From G963556115 sp963667375 (GTDB lineage Bacteria; Planctomycetota; SZUA-567), in NCBI GenBank assembly GCA_963667375.1, contig OY763323.1, positions 434,001 to 498,000 on the forward strand: DNA of 64,000 nucleotides. The letters are read 5' to 3'. Position numbers and translations under genes: made by a program. The notes under the pieces are model-generated. The model was not told the origin of the DNA. It did no database searches and was given only the letters and a program-made list of their open reading frames with translations. Position 1 is the stretch's first letter. Each line of letters starts with the position of its first letter. Below are positions 17,565 through 26,219 of the stretch, piece after piece.

Positions 17565-18966
17565 TAACCCCCAGGCTGTTTCTACAGGTACAACCCTCTT
17601 TATTGTCTCCGCAGTTCAGCTCCTGGCGCCCTTTATGATGTCAGCTGTCGGTGTGGCACTCCCGGCTATCGGACAGTTTTATGCCGCAAGTGCAGTCTCT
17701 CTCAGTCTGGTGGAAATGACCTACATTCTGGCCTTATCGCTGTTTCTATTGCCTGCCGGCAGACTGGCAGACATCTACGGCCGCAAGAAAGTATTCACTA
17801 CCGGTGTCATAATCTTTACAGCTGCCACCACCCTCCTGCCCTTTGCTCCTTCAATCTGGGTATTTATCGCTTTCCGCTTCTTACAGGGTGTAGGCGCATC
17901 TTTCAATATCTCTACCTCCATTGCCATCCTTTCTGCAGTCTTCCCTAGAGAACGCCGCGGTCGTGCTATGGGTATTGCTGTAGCCAGTGTCTACCTTGGT
18001 CTCTCGGCAGGTCCTACCCTTGCCGGCGTTATGATAGCGTATCTGGGCTGGAAATGGATCTTCCTGGTAACCGTGCCGATATCTCTGCTTATAGTCATCC
18101 TCACCTTAATCTTTCTGAAAGGCGAGTGGAAAGGTGCTCAGGGTCAGACCTTTGACTATGCGGGCTCACTGCTATATATGCTCTCACTGAGCGGACTGAT
18201 TGTCGGCATTTCCCATCTCAAGAACGGTCTCTGGGCCATACTGCTCACCACTTTCGGCGCTCTGGGTCTTATCGGTTTCAGCGTCTTTGAGTATCACCGT
18301 AAGTCACCAATTATAGATATGCGCCTTATCCTCAGAAATAAGGTTCTCGCCTTCAGTAATATCGCCACCTGGATAAACTACGCCGCCTCATTCGGTCTGA
18401 CCTTTTTCTTCTCACTCTATCTGCAGATAGTCAAAGGACTACCACCGCAGACCACCGGACTGCTTCTTATTATCCAACCGGTCATACAGGCCGCTCTTTC
18501 ACCTGTTGCCGGCTCCTTTGCCGATAAACTTTCACCGGCCAAAATGGCGACCGCCGGTATGGCTATTTGTGCCGCGGGGCTAGGGCTCGCCGCCTGCATC
18601 AGCTCAGATTCTGGAATAACGCTGGTAATTCAGGTCCTGATTATTATGGGCATCGGCTTCGCCCTCTTCTCTACCCCGAACATGACCACCATCATGGGCT
18701 CGGTCGAACCGCCACATTACGGGATTGCCTCCAGTCTAGTCGCGACCATGCGAACTCTCGGAATGCTTACGGCGATGACGATTATCACCATGCTGCTCAG
18801 TATGTTTATGGGTAACTCCGGAGTCACACCGGAGACTATCCCCGGCTTTATCCACACCATGCGTACCGGATTTATCTGTTTCTCACTGCTGTCACTTATC
18901 GGTATCGTTTTCTCAACAGTACGGGTTCAACGGAAATCCGGAACCATGCCGACTGAGAATGACTGA
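17548..18966 (+). CDS. MFS multidrug exporter, DHA2 (14-TM) type
   Basis: A 472-residue proton-driven drug exporter in the inner membrane. The length and about 14 hydrophobic segments fit the EmrB/QacA group. Motif A appears as GRLADIYGRKKVF, and motif C-like residues are in LSAGPTLAGVM. The start lies 17 bases inside marR with AAGGA five bases upstream, so the genes are coupled. The neighbouring MarR most likely controls it. No membrane-fusion (EmrA-like) gene follows, so it probably works alone across the inner membrane. Confidence 0.92.
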   Translation: MNYTTDNPQAVSTGTTLFIVSAVQLLAPFMMSAVGVALPAIGQFYAASAVSLSLVEMTYILALSLFLLPAGRLADIYGRKKVFTTGVIIFTAATTLLPFAPSIWVFIAFRFLQGVGASFNISTSIAILSAVFPRERRGRAMGIAVASVYLGLSAGPTLAGVMIAYLGWKWIFLVTVPISLLIVILTLIFLKGEWKGAQGQTFDYAGSLLYMLSLSGLIVGISHLKNGLWAILLTTFGALGLIGFSVFEYHRKSPIIDMRLILRNKVLAFSNIATWINYAASFGLTFFFSLYLQIVKGLPPQTTGLLLIIQPVIQAALSPVAGSFADKLSPAKMATAGMAICAAGLGLAACISSDSGITLVIQVLIIMGIGFALFSTPNMTTIMGSVEPPHYGIASSLVATMRTLGMLTAMTIITMLLSMFMGNSGVTPETIPGFIHTMRTGFICFSLLSLIGIVFSTVRVQRKSGTMPTEND

Positions 18967-19021
18967 CGCACTACGATCACCCCTGATCCCTGACTGCAAT
19001 CTGTCAAGACAACATCTATAT

Positions 19022-19058
19022 AAAAATAGCCGCCGGCAATAACAAGCCGGCGCTTTTT
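19022..19058 (+). terminator. Terminator of the marR-MFS operon
   Basis: CGCCGGC/GCCGGCG stem with an 8-base loop, flanked by AAAAA on the left and CTTTTT on the right. It can work in both directions. Confidence 0.85.
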
Positions 19059-19276
19059 CAATATTCATACCTGAATAGCTACCTTAGTCCCACGAATAAG
19101 TCTCATCCTACCCCTTATCCTGTGCAACCGCGGCAATTCATCATCAACCTACCGACTAATTGATAAATTCTCAATAGAAATCTCTCCCGCCTGTAACTTC
19201 AACCACTAACCCCTAAACCACCCACTCCCGACTCCCTCAAGCCCCACTCAGCACATAGCAACTCCAACCTCAGAAC

Positions 19277-19312
19277 CAAAAAAAAGGCTTGTAAACCAAT
19301 AGTTTACAAGCC
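19277..19312 (-). terminator. Terminator of tRNA-Leu
   Basis: An 11-bp perfect stem (GGCTTGTAAAC/GTTTACAAGCC, 5-base loop) with nine T on the minus-strand side, ten bases past the tRNA CCA end. Confidence 0.9.
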
Positions 19313-19321
19313 CGTCAGGTA

Positions 19322-19407
19322 TGGTGCGGAAGAGAGGATTTGAACCTCCACGATATTGCTATCACTTGGCCCTGAACCAAGCGCGTCTGCCGTTCCGCCA
19401 CTTCCGC
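19322..19407 (-). tRNA. tRNA-Leu (anticodon CAG)
   Basis: An 86-base tRNA on the minus strand with CCA encoded. The acceptor stem GCGGAAG/CTTCCGC is perfect. The anticodon stem-loop CTTGG-TTCAGGG-CCAAG reads CAG. A long variable arm (GTGATAGCAATATCGT) and T arm GAGGTTCAAATCCTC are typical of Leu tRNA. Confidence 0.96.
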
Positions 19408-19704
19408 AGTTATGATTTAAAACAATACTTATATTGCCAGATTTGTCAATACATATTTCAAAATTGCTTGCACCCTCATTTTAACACAAAATAAATATAA
19501 CTCTTTTCTTTAAAGGAACTAGCAATTATTCCAGCAATATTTTTTTTTCAATATTTTTTAATATTATATAAAAATATTTCCCGCACTTACTCATCACTCA
19601 CGCATAGTCGTCATAAATTACTGCTACTACCGCTCAATTATATTACCCGGACCATAACTTTACTGTCTACACATTACCAGAAACCTGATAATCTCCGCAA
19701 GCTG
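19408..19704. other. AT-rich intergenic region upstream of tRNA-Leu
   Basis: About 300 bases, very A/T-rich, holding the tRNA promoter and the tail of the secreted-protein gene. No gene or clear motif seen. Confidence 0.4.
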
Positions 19705-20121
19705 TTAATCCAGCTGTTTCACCGCTAAAATCTGCGATCCGCGGTATTTCCAGCTGCCATCCTTATCCTTGCGCATTATCTGCAAGGCATCGATCTCAAT
19801 ACTCTTTATATCAGGATTAGCACTTTCCGGAAAATTCTGCTGAACAACTCTTATAACGATATACTCTCCGCTCTTTCCCACTAAATTCACCGATATTATC
19901 TTGAAATCCATATCCATATTGAGCATAGATTCCGCTACCGCCTTCAGTTCAACTTTGTAATTTGGAGCAGTTTTATCCAGACGGTTTATTACCTGCCCCA
20001 GATTCTTACTCTTGGTTGCAGCCAGATACTCCTTATACACGGTAAAAGCGTCCTGATAATCATCTGCTTGCACAGCGGTAGCTGACAACAGCAATACCAG
20101 TAATAAAAATACTTTCTTCAT
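19705..20121 (-). CDS. Small secreted protein, possibly NTF2-like
   Basis: 138 residues. A clear Sec signal peptide (MKKVFLLLVLLLSATAVQA, cleavage before DD) sends it to the periplasm. The mature part of ~119 residues mixes helices at the start (DAFTVYKEYLAATKSKNL) with strands ending in GSWKYRGSQILAVKQLD. That pattern resembles NTF2/DUF4440-like stress proteins, but I am not sure. It lies 44 bases after the short autotransporter on the same strand and is probably co-transcribed with it. Confidence 0.75.
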   Translation of the reverse strand: MKKVFLLLVLLLSATAVQADDYQDAFTVYKEYLAATKSKNLGQVINRLDKTAPNYKVELKAVAESMLNMDMDFKIISVNLVGKSGEYIVIRVVQQNFPESANPDIKSIEIDALQIMRKDKDGSWKYRGSQILAVKQLD

Positions 20122-20165
20122 CTTTTTCAGCTATCCTTTCAACTTCCAGCATCCTTAGAAGTTAC

Positions 20166-21479
20166 TCAAAATTCCACCTTGATGCCGGCACTTACGCCAA
20201 CATTGGAACCACTGCGCCAGCCCTTGTAATCATAACGCCCGTATAGTGATACACTATCACGTAGCAAAGCTGTAAGCCCCACCCCCCAATAAAACCTATA
20301 TGTCTCCATACCATTCAGATTGGTTCCGTAGGTCTGTCCGCCGATAGCAGCAGCCGTAGTCGAGTCACGCACCCCGCCGGTATTGAGAAACTCGGTTTCC
20401 CATCCGCCCCAGACCTCGGGCAGAAACGCCACATCAGAACTCAGTTTAAACAGCCTGCCAGCTTTCACACCGATATCCTGAATCAGCGAATTCGAATTGA
20501 AACTTTGCAATGTAAGGTTACCCGCACCCGCTCCGGTCTCTGTATACTTGGGATCATTGAAAAAAGTATACCCCAGAGTATAACTGGGTGTAACCGTAAA
20601 CGCCAGCGGCAGTTCAAAAGTATAGCCTACCGTACCGGTCATATTGAAATCAATCCCGGTGCGCTGCCCTTTTGCTATCACATCATTGACAAATAAACGC
20701 CGTCTGGATTCAATCATATGAATACCCACAGTCGGACTCAGATCCACAAAAAAATTATCCCAGCTATACGAGCCGTAAGTACCCAGCCGGATGATATCAT
20801 CCGTACTTTCACCCCTTTTATAATCGATAAGGGTATTATTATAACTATATCCGAGGAGTGCCCCTACCCTCAACTCTCGCCCGAAAGCATAATCCATGCC
20901 GCACATCACCCCGACATTCGAGAATTCATAACCGAACGTATAATCTTGTCCGTCCTGATTTCCCCAACCGCTGTAAATACTGGCCCAGACTGTAAACTTA
21001 TTATAAACCTCTCCTGCCTGCGTACTCCCGCCTGCTTCAGCAGTATTATAAGCTTCCTCAAGATTATCAGCATCCGCCATCTCACCCAGAGCCGCGGTTG
21101 CGCCACTGGAAATGAACGTAGAGGCCAAAGCACTCGCCACTCCACCGGAACGGAAAATACTCAGCTGTCTGCTGACAGCACCTGCAGACTGTACTGCTCC
21201 GCTGAGAGCCGACTGCACAGTCGCCGTAGTTGCACCCTCACCGACAAGCTCATTAGCTGCCCGCCCCAGATCCTCACCGACAAGCATACTGTATTCAGTT
21301 GCAAACTCTCTGCCTTCTGGCGTGAAATTACCCTGGTTGAGGATAACATACGCATATCCTCTTCCGCCAGTTACCGAACCGCCATTATCGGTTACCATAT
21401 CTACAAATGGTGAAATATCATCAGCTTTTACAACCGTAACCGCCAACATTACTGTAAATGCCCAAAACAGCTTTTTCAT
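20166..21479 (-). CDS. Autotransporter beta-barrel protein with almost no passenger
   Basis: 437 residues. A signal peptide (cleaved after VVKA) is followed by a ~140-residue helical/linker region and then an autotransporter beta domain from about 165 to the end. The last residue is Phe (KVEF), as barrel assembly requires. From residue ~55 on it aligns closely with the C-terminal third of the neighbouring 1114-residue autotransporter (GRAANELVGEGATTAT, SGGxASALAS, LRVGALLGYSYNNT). It is therefore a paralogue that has lost, or never had, the repetitive passenger. A 26-bp palindrome sits just before it. Confidence 0.88.
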   Translation of the reverse strand: MKKLFWAFTVMLAVTVVKADDISPFVDMVTDNGGSVTGGRGYAYVILNQGNFTPEGREFATEYSMLVGEDLGRAANELVGEGATTATVQSALSGAVQSAGAVSRQLSIFRSGGVASALASTFISSGATAALGEMADADNLEEAYNTAEAGGSTQAGEVYNKFTVWASIYSGWGNQDGQDYTFGYEFSNVGVMCGMDYAFGRELRVGALLGYSYNNTLIDYKRGESTDDIIRLGTYGSYSWDNFFVDLSPTVGIHMIESRRRLFVNDVIAKGQRTGIDFNMTGTVGYTFELPLAFTVTPSYTLGYTFFNDPKYTETGAGAGNLTLQSFNSNSLIQDIGVKAGRLFKLSSDVAFLPEVWGGWETEFLNTGGVRDSTTAAAIGGQTYGTNLNGMETYRFYWGVGLTALLRDSVSLYGRYDYKGWRSGSNVGVSAGIKVEF

Positions 21480-21503
21480 CAGACTCTTTCATTTCATTTA
21501 TCG

Positions 21504-21529
21504 TATAGATTAGATTAATCTAATCTATA
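21504..21529. repeat. 26-bp perfect palindrome between the two autotransporter genes
   Basis: The left half TATAGATTAGATT (21504-21516) is followed at once by its exact reverse complement. It stands 25 bases before the start of the short autotransporter. No T-run follows on either side, so it is more likely an operator than a terminator. Confidence 0.6.
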
Positions 21530-21543
21530 ATATCCACAGCATT

Positions 21544-24500
21544 TCAGAAATCAATCTTTATTCCGGCACTGAATCCCGCATTATACCCCTTATCCCAGAT
21601 CTTATGGTCATAACGCCCGAATACCGAGATATTATCAGCCACCAGCGCCGTCAACCCTGCTCCCAAGTAACCGCGGTGTGTCGCCATACCATTCAGCGTA
21701 GTAGCATAGGTCTGACCACCGATAACAGCAGCCGTGGTTGAGTTACGCATCCCTCCGGTATTCAGGTACTCCACCTCCCAACCGCCCCAGACCTCAGGCA
21801 GAACTGCCAATTTCTCACTCACACTGAATAACCTGCCCGCTTTTACCCCGATATCCTGCAGCAGTGAGTTCGATACAAAGCTGTCCACCGTCAGATTACC
21901 CGCTCCGGCTCCGGTCTCGCTATACTCCGGATCATAAAACCTCGTATACCCGAGACTGTAGCTCGGAGTTATCGTAAACTCATACGGCAGCTCAAAATCA
22001 TAACCCAGACTTCCAGTCAGATTAAAATCAACTCCGGTACGTTCACCCTCAGCCGTCTGCCCGTTAACTATCAGATTACGCTTCGATTCAAGCAGATGAA
22101 TACCCGCTGTCGGACTCAGATCAATAAAAAAGTTGTCCCAGTTGTACGCAGCATAAGCACCAAGGCGCAGCACATTATCAGTGCTCTCACCCTGATTATT
22201 GTATACCCTAGTCTTATTATAAGTATAGCCGAATAAAGCCCCCACCCGCAGTTCACTCCCCAAAGCATAATCCAGACCGCACATTACACCCGCATTATAG
22301 AAGTCATAACCGCTCATATACCCTTCACTGTCCTGATCACCCCAGCCTCCATAGACATTCGACCAGACCCTGACCTTATGATATATCTCCTCCGTCTCAG
22401 CTCCATCAGCCACCGCCTCATACGACTCCGCCAGCGTATCCGCATCCGCCATATCCCCCAGCGCCGCCGTCGCTCCTCCCGAACTGAAGCTTGATGCTAG
22501 AGCGCTAGCCATACCTCCGGAACGCAACGCACTCATCTGACTGGAGACAGCCGCTACCGCCTGGCTTACTCCGGAAAGCGCAGCCTGCATTGTTGCTGTC
22601 GTCGCACCCTCACCGACCAACTCATTCGCCGCCCTGCCTAAAGCTGAACCGCTGAGATTATTGAACCGGTCAACAAACTCCTGACCTTCAGTATTGAAAC
22701 CACTCTGATTATCCAGCAGATAGGTAAATCCTGCAGCGGCTCTGGCCGAACCGCCACCACGTTCTACCGCACTGTCTACAGCAGCAGTATTGGTCGTAAC
22801 AATTACCCCGGTCGCGTTATTGGTCAGTGTATACAACCGGTACGCATCCTCTGTATTCAGCGTGTCACCATCCTCAAAGCTGTCCCCCGTACTGCTGATT
22901 GCCGTACTGAAGACATGGGTATAGGTTGTGCCGGAGACCCCGTTTATACCATATACATTCACCAGCTGCGCCGCTGTACCAGTCACCTTGATTCCACTGT
23001 CAATAATCGTCCCCGTCACCTTGGCACCACTGTCCGCCGCTTCCGAACTGCCGAAATCAAGCACCAGCACCCCGCTCGCGGCAGTACCGCTAAAATCAAG
23101 ACTTCCCAGCTTCGCCGTACTCTGGGAACCCACCTTTATTGTTGCGTTCCCCGCCGAGAGATCAAACCCGCTGAAGTTCTTGGCACTGCAGCTGGTAATA
23201 TCCAGCGTCGACCCGCTTTCCAGAGTAACACTGCCGAAATTATCACTGGCAGTACCAGTACTCAATGTCAGCGTCTTACCCGCCTCGACTGTCGTCCCGT
23301 CAGCACCAATAGTTACCGTACCCGCAGTATCAAGCACACAGTCACCACTCACAACCAGACCATACGCCACCAGCGTAGCCGTACTGCTGCCATTGGTAGT
23401 TATATTACCGCTTACCAATAAATTAGACGCCAGGTTTATCGCCCCTGCCGTCACATTTACCGCATTTACATTACCGCTGGTTACCGTTGACAGCGTTCCG
23501 CCAACCGTAATATCACTGTTGGCGATCACACCCGCTCCGGTCACTTCCACGTCACCGCTGACATTAAGACTGCCGACAATTACATCTCCACTCGCTGTCA
23601 GCTTACCATCGACCGTTACCACTCCGGCTGTCAGTGATCCGGTAGTAAGGTCTGTACTGTCAGTTGTCAGATTACCATTACCGCTGCCGCTGCTCGTCAC
23701 CGTACCCAGATTTACCGTACCGCCACCGGTCACCGTCAGTGTTATGTCTGTCGCGATATCAGTCGCCCCGGCAGTGATTGCCGCCCCGGTCGAGTCGAGT
23801 GTTGTCGCCGCATCAATATCCAGTGTGCCGACACTGATATCACCGCCGCTGGCGCTGATCGTACTCGCGCCCGCTGTCTGCAGCGTAAGCCCTGAAGCAT
23901 TTGAAGTGAAGGCGACATTGCCAGTAGTTACAAGTGTTGACGTACCGGCAGTGAGTGTACCGAGATCAATCGTTGCGTTTCCACCGACAGTCAATGTTTT
24001 CCCGGAAGCAATATCCGTACTCCCGGCGCTGAAGTCATACTCACCCGTCGCCAGCTCGACCGTCTGATCAATATCCAGTGTCCCTACAGTCAGCGCTCCC
24101 GATGCTGTCACCGTACCGCTGCCAGCTACCTGCAGTGTCGTGATACTTGTTCCCGCGAGTGACCTTGCTCCTGATCCGCCCAGCACAATACTGCCGCTGC
24201 CCGTGACCGTTCCCAAAGCAATCGCATTACTCCCGGCGGTTGTCAGTGTCTGCGACCCACTGCTGAAAACAGTCCCACCGGCACCAATCGTTATCGCATT
24301 AAGACTTGAATCCAGTGTAATAGAATTCGCTGTTTCAAGTTTATATATCTTCAGTGCCCCGGAATTACCGGCACTGATTGTCATACCAGCGGTATGACTT
24401 GCCAGAGTCAATGTATCTTCATTATCACCCGAGAGAGTGATTACTCCAGTTAAAGAAGACGCGACAAGATTTATTGTTGCAGAACTTCCATCTACCACAA

Positions 24501-24888
24501 CCGTTCCAAAATCAAAATTTACTGCATTTTTTATTAAAAGCTCTGCTCCATCTGCCAGTGTAGTTTTATCTGTTATTGTCAAACTTTTTTGCACATAAAA
24601 GCTGAGCAACGCCTCACTCACAGCATAGTCATTTAGAATTGTCAGCTCTTTAAGATACCAGTTTTGGCTCATATTTAGATAGGCGGTGCTATATCCGTTC
24701 ATCGTCAAAGTATCATTGGTATTCACACTACCAGAACCGGCATTAAGCAATTCATCATACCAATTACCAATCGTCTGACTCCTGGCAAACACATCCGGCA
24801 TCGCAAATAACAACACCACCGGCAGCAGCAATGCCGCTCCGGCTATTCTTCGCATTCTCCTGATATTATACACCACAGCCTCTTTCAC
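21544..24888 (-). CDS. Large autotransporter adhesin-like protein with repetitive passenger
   Basis: 1114 residues. A basic, extended signal region (IRRMRRIAGAALLLPVVLLFAMPDVFA) precedes a passenger of about 750 residues rich in Gly, Thr, Ser, Val and Asp, expected to form a right-handed beta-helix. Imperfect repeats are built on VGTLDID...L...G...AG.TDIA...TLTV.G..T..LGT.T. A linker with GRAANELVGEGATTAT leads into an autotransporter barrel from about 840 to the terminal Phe (IKIDF). It is exposed at the cell surface; adhesion is a likely but unproven role. The frame starts with GTG at 24888 directly after AAGGAGA; an ATG at 24855 also has AGGAG very close. A promoter with OmpR-type boxes lies 280 bases upstream. 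Confidence 0.9.
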   Translation of the reverse strand: MKEAVVYNIRRMRRIAGAALLLPVVLLFAMPDVFARSQTIGNWYDELLNAGSGSVNTNDTLTMNGYSTAYLNMSQNWYLKELTILNDYAVSEALLSFYVQKSLTITDKTTLADGAELLIKNAVNFDFGTVVVDGSSATINLVASSLTGVITLSGDNEDTLTLASHTAGMTISAGNSGALKIYKLETANSITLDSSLNAITIGAGGTVFSSGSQTLTTAGSNAIALGTVTGSGSIVLGGSGARSLAGTSITTLQVAGSGTVTASGALTVGTLDIDQTVELATGEYDFSAGSTDIASGKTLTVGGNATIDLGTLTAGTSTLVTTGNVAFTSNASGLTLQTAGASTISASGGDISVGTLDIDAATTLDSTGAAITAGATDIATDITLTVTGGGTVNLGTVTSSGSGNGNLTTDSTDLTTGSLTAGVVTVDGKLTASGDVIVGSLNVSGDVEVTGAGVIANSDITVGGTLSTVTSGNVNAVNVTAGAINLASNLLVSGNITTNGSSTATLVAYGLVVSGDCVLDTAGTVTIGADGTTVEAGKTLTLSTGTASDNFGSVTLESGSTLDITSCSAKNFSGFDLSAGNATIKVGSQSTAKLGSLDFSGTAASGVLVLDFGSSEAADSGAKVTGTIIDSGIKVTGTAAQLVNVYGINGVSGTTYTHVFSTAISSTGDSFEDGDTLNTEDAYRLYTLTNNATGVIVTTNTAAVDSAVERGGGSARAAAGFTYLLDNQSGFNTEGQEFVDRFNNLSGSALGRAANELVGEGATTATMQAALSGVSQAVAAVSSQMSALRSGGMASALASSFSSGGATAALGDMADADTLAESYEAVADGAETEEIYHKVRVWSNVYGGWGDQDSEGYMSGYDFYNAGVMCGLDYALGSELRVGALFGYTYNKTRVYNNQGESTDNVLRLGAYAAYNWDNFFIDLSPTAGIHLLESKRNLIVNGQTAEGERTGVDFNLTGSLGYDFELPYEFTITPSYSLGYTRFYDPEYSETGAGAGNLTVDSFVSNSLLQDIGVKAGRLFSVSEKLAVLPEVWGGWEVEYLNTGGMRNSTTAAVIGGQTYATTLNGMATHRGYLGAGLTALVADNISVFGRYDHKIWDKGYNAGFSAGIKIDF

Positions 24889-25171
24889 TCTCCTTTTTTA
24901 ACCCTATATTCTCTTCTCAACCAACGTCAGCCGCTAAATATTTACTCTCACCCCCGCAGCCCGCCCCATAATTCAAAATCTTCAGCGCCTCTCTCTTTCT
25001 CCCCGCATACCGCTACCAGTTGCTTCCCCCTGTTTTCAGTCTCGCTCCCTTCACTGACGGCTCTTCCTTCAGCCCTCTCACGGCTTCCCCGCAATCCCGC
25101 CGCCGCTCCGGCCAATTCAGCCGCTCATCCCGCATACATATATGACATATTCCTGAAAACTGCCATACTTA
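24889..25171. other. Leader region of the large autotransporter mRNA
   Basis: About 280 bases between the predicted promoter and the start codon. On the plus strand it is C-rich (so G-rich mRNA), and it has no accepted open frame. Such a long leader could hold post-transcriptional control. Confidence 0.45.
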
Positions 25172-25219
25172 ATCCTACCATCCCAAGTTTACTAAGTCAA
25201 CTTACATTAACCTTACATT
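25172..25219 (-). promoter_or_regulatory. Autotransporter promoter with OmpR/PhoB-type direct repeats
   Basis: On the minus strand, two AATGTAAG copies (25212-25219 and 25201-25208) are spaced exactly 11 bases. The proximal copy abuts a -35 TTGACT (25195-25200), followed by a 17-base spacer and a -10 TAGGAT (25172-25177). Direct repeats at 10-11-base period touching the -35 are the hallmark of OmpR/PhoB-family activator sites. The OmpR-type regulator gene ends about 300 bases away. Confidence 0.65.
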
Positions 25220-25523
25220 TATTCAAAACACCCTTTAAATACGAAAAAAATATATAATGCTGCAATTTTGCAGCATTTTCAACAACAACCGGAAAACCCT
25301 AGAAAAACCTCATCCTGCATTAAACCAGCCTCACTCACATATTTAATGTAATATATCACCTGCCACAAGCCAACTATAAAAAAAGCAACAGCATAATGCC
25401 GTCGCCCACTCATAATCAACCACTTATTCAGTATAAAAACTTGATACTCTACCTGCATTACCTTCCACCAAGCAACCAGACCCTACCAGCCAGCAGCGCC
25501 GCAACTTCCACCCTAACCACCCT

Positions 25524-26219
25524 CTACACCCAGACAAAAGCCTCTTCAAAAGCATAACCCCGGTTACGATGAGTTATGACCGGCAGATCAAGAGCACACT
25601 TCTCACGGCATTTCTTTCGTATTCGGGCTATAAGCACATCCAGTGAATTGTTATTCTCCGTATTACTCAGGTCATAACCCAGCTGCTGCATTATACTCTC
25701 TTTCGGTACTATCTCTCCACTCTTACTCATCACCGCCGTCATAAATGCGCCTTCTTTGGAGGTAAGAATCATTCGCCGGTTATTCGGCGCAGTCAAAGCC
25801 CAGTTATCCTCTTCAAAGACCCACTTACCCGCTACTGCATTCTCTGTTTCTGCCGCCTGGATCTTACCATAAAGACTCTTTATCGCCGCTATCAGTTCCG
25901 CACTCTCAACCGGCTTGACAAAGTAGATGTCAGCCCCCGCCCCATAGCCTCCAACCCTGTCCTCTACCGATTCACGTGCTGACAGAATAATTATTTTACA
26001 GCTTGTTTCCCGGTTGAGATACTCGACCAATTCAAAATCGTCATTATCCGGCAGACCGATATCAACTATGGCAATATCATATTTTCCAACCTTTATAATG
26101 CTGTAGAATTCCTCCGCACTGCCAACACCGCAGACCTCAAAACCATTGTACTCCAGCACCCTGACCAAGTTCCAACGCAACTCCGAATTATCCTCAATAA
26201 TCAATATTTTACTCTTCAT
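25524..26219 (-). CDS. OmpR-family response regulator
   Basis: About 231 residues. A receiver domain (1-120) has the acidic pair ED, phosphoacceptor Asp53 in AIVDIGLP, and the switch Ser and Lys (LSAR, FVKPVE). A C-terminal winged helix (~150-228) follows (LTSKEGAFMTAVM, LDVLIARIRKKC, HRNRGYAF). The ATG at 26219 lies inside the end of the kinase gene with GAGGG upstream; the GTG at 26231 is less likely. It is encoded with its kinase. Repeats with an 11-base period at 25201-25219 are probable binding sites, so it likely activates the autotransporter. Confidence 0.92.
   Translation of the reverse strand: MKSKILIIEDNSELRWNLVRVLEYNGFEVCGVGSAEEFYSIIKVGKYDIAIVDIGLPDNDDFELVEYLNRETSCKIIILSARESVEDRVGGYGAGADIYFVKPVESAELIAAIKSLYGKIQAAETENAVAGKWVFEEDNWALTAPNNRRMILTSKEGAFMTAVMSKSGEIVPKESIMQQLGYDLSNTENNNSLDVLIARIRKKCREKCALDLPVITHRNRGYAFEEAFVWV

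Noticed and set aside
22928..24067. 379-codon plus-strand frame opposite the large autotransporter
   Set aside because: Pro/Val/Ser-rich shadow of the Gly/Thr-rich passenger; no ribosome site, and the minus strand has signal peptide and barrel.
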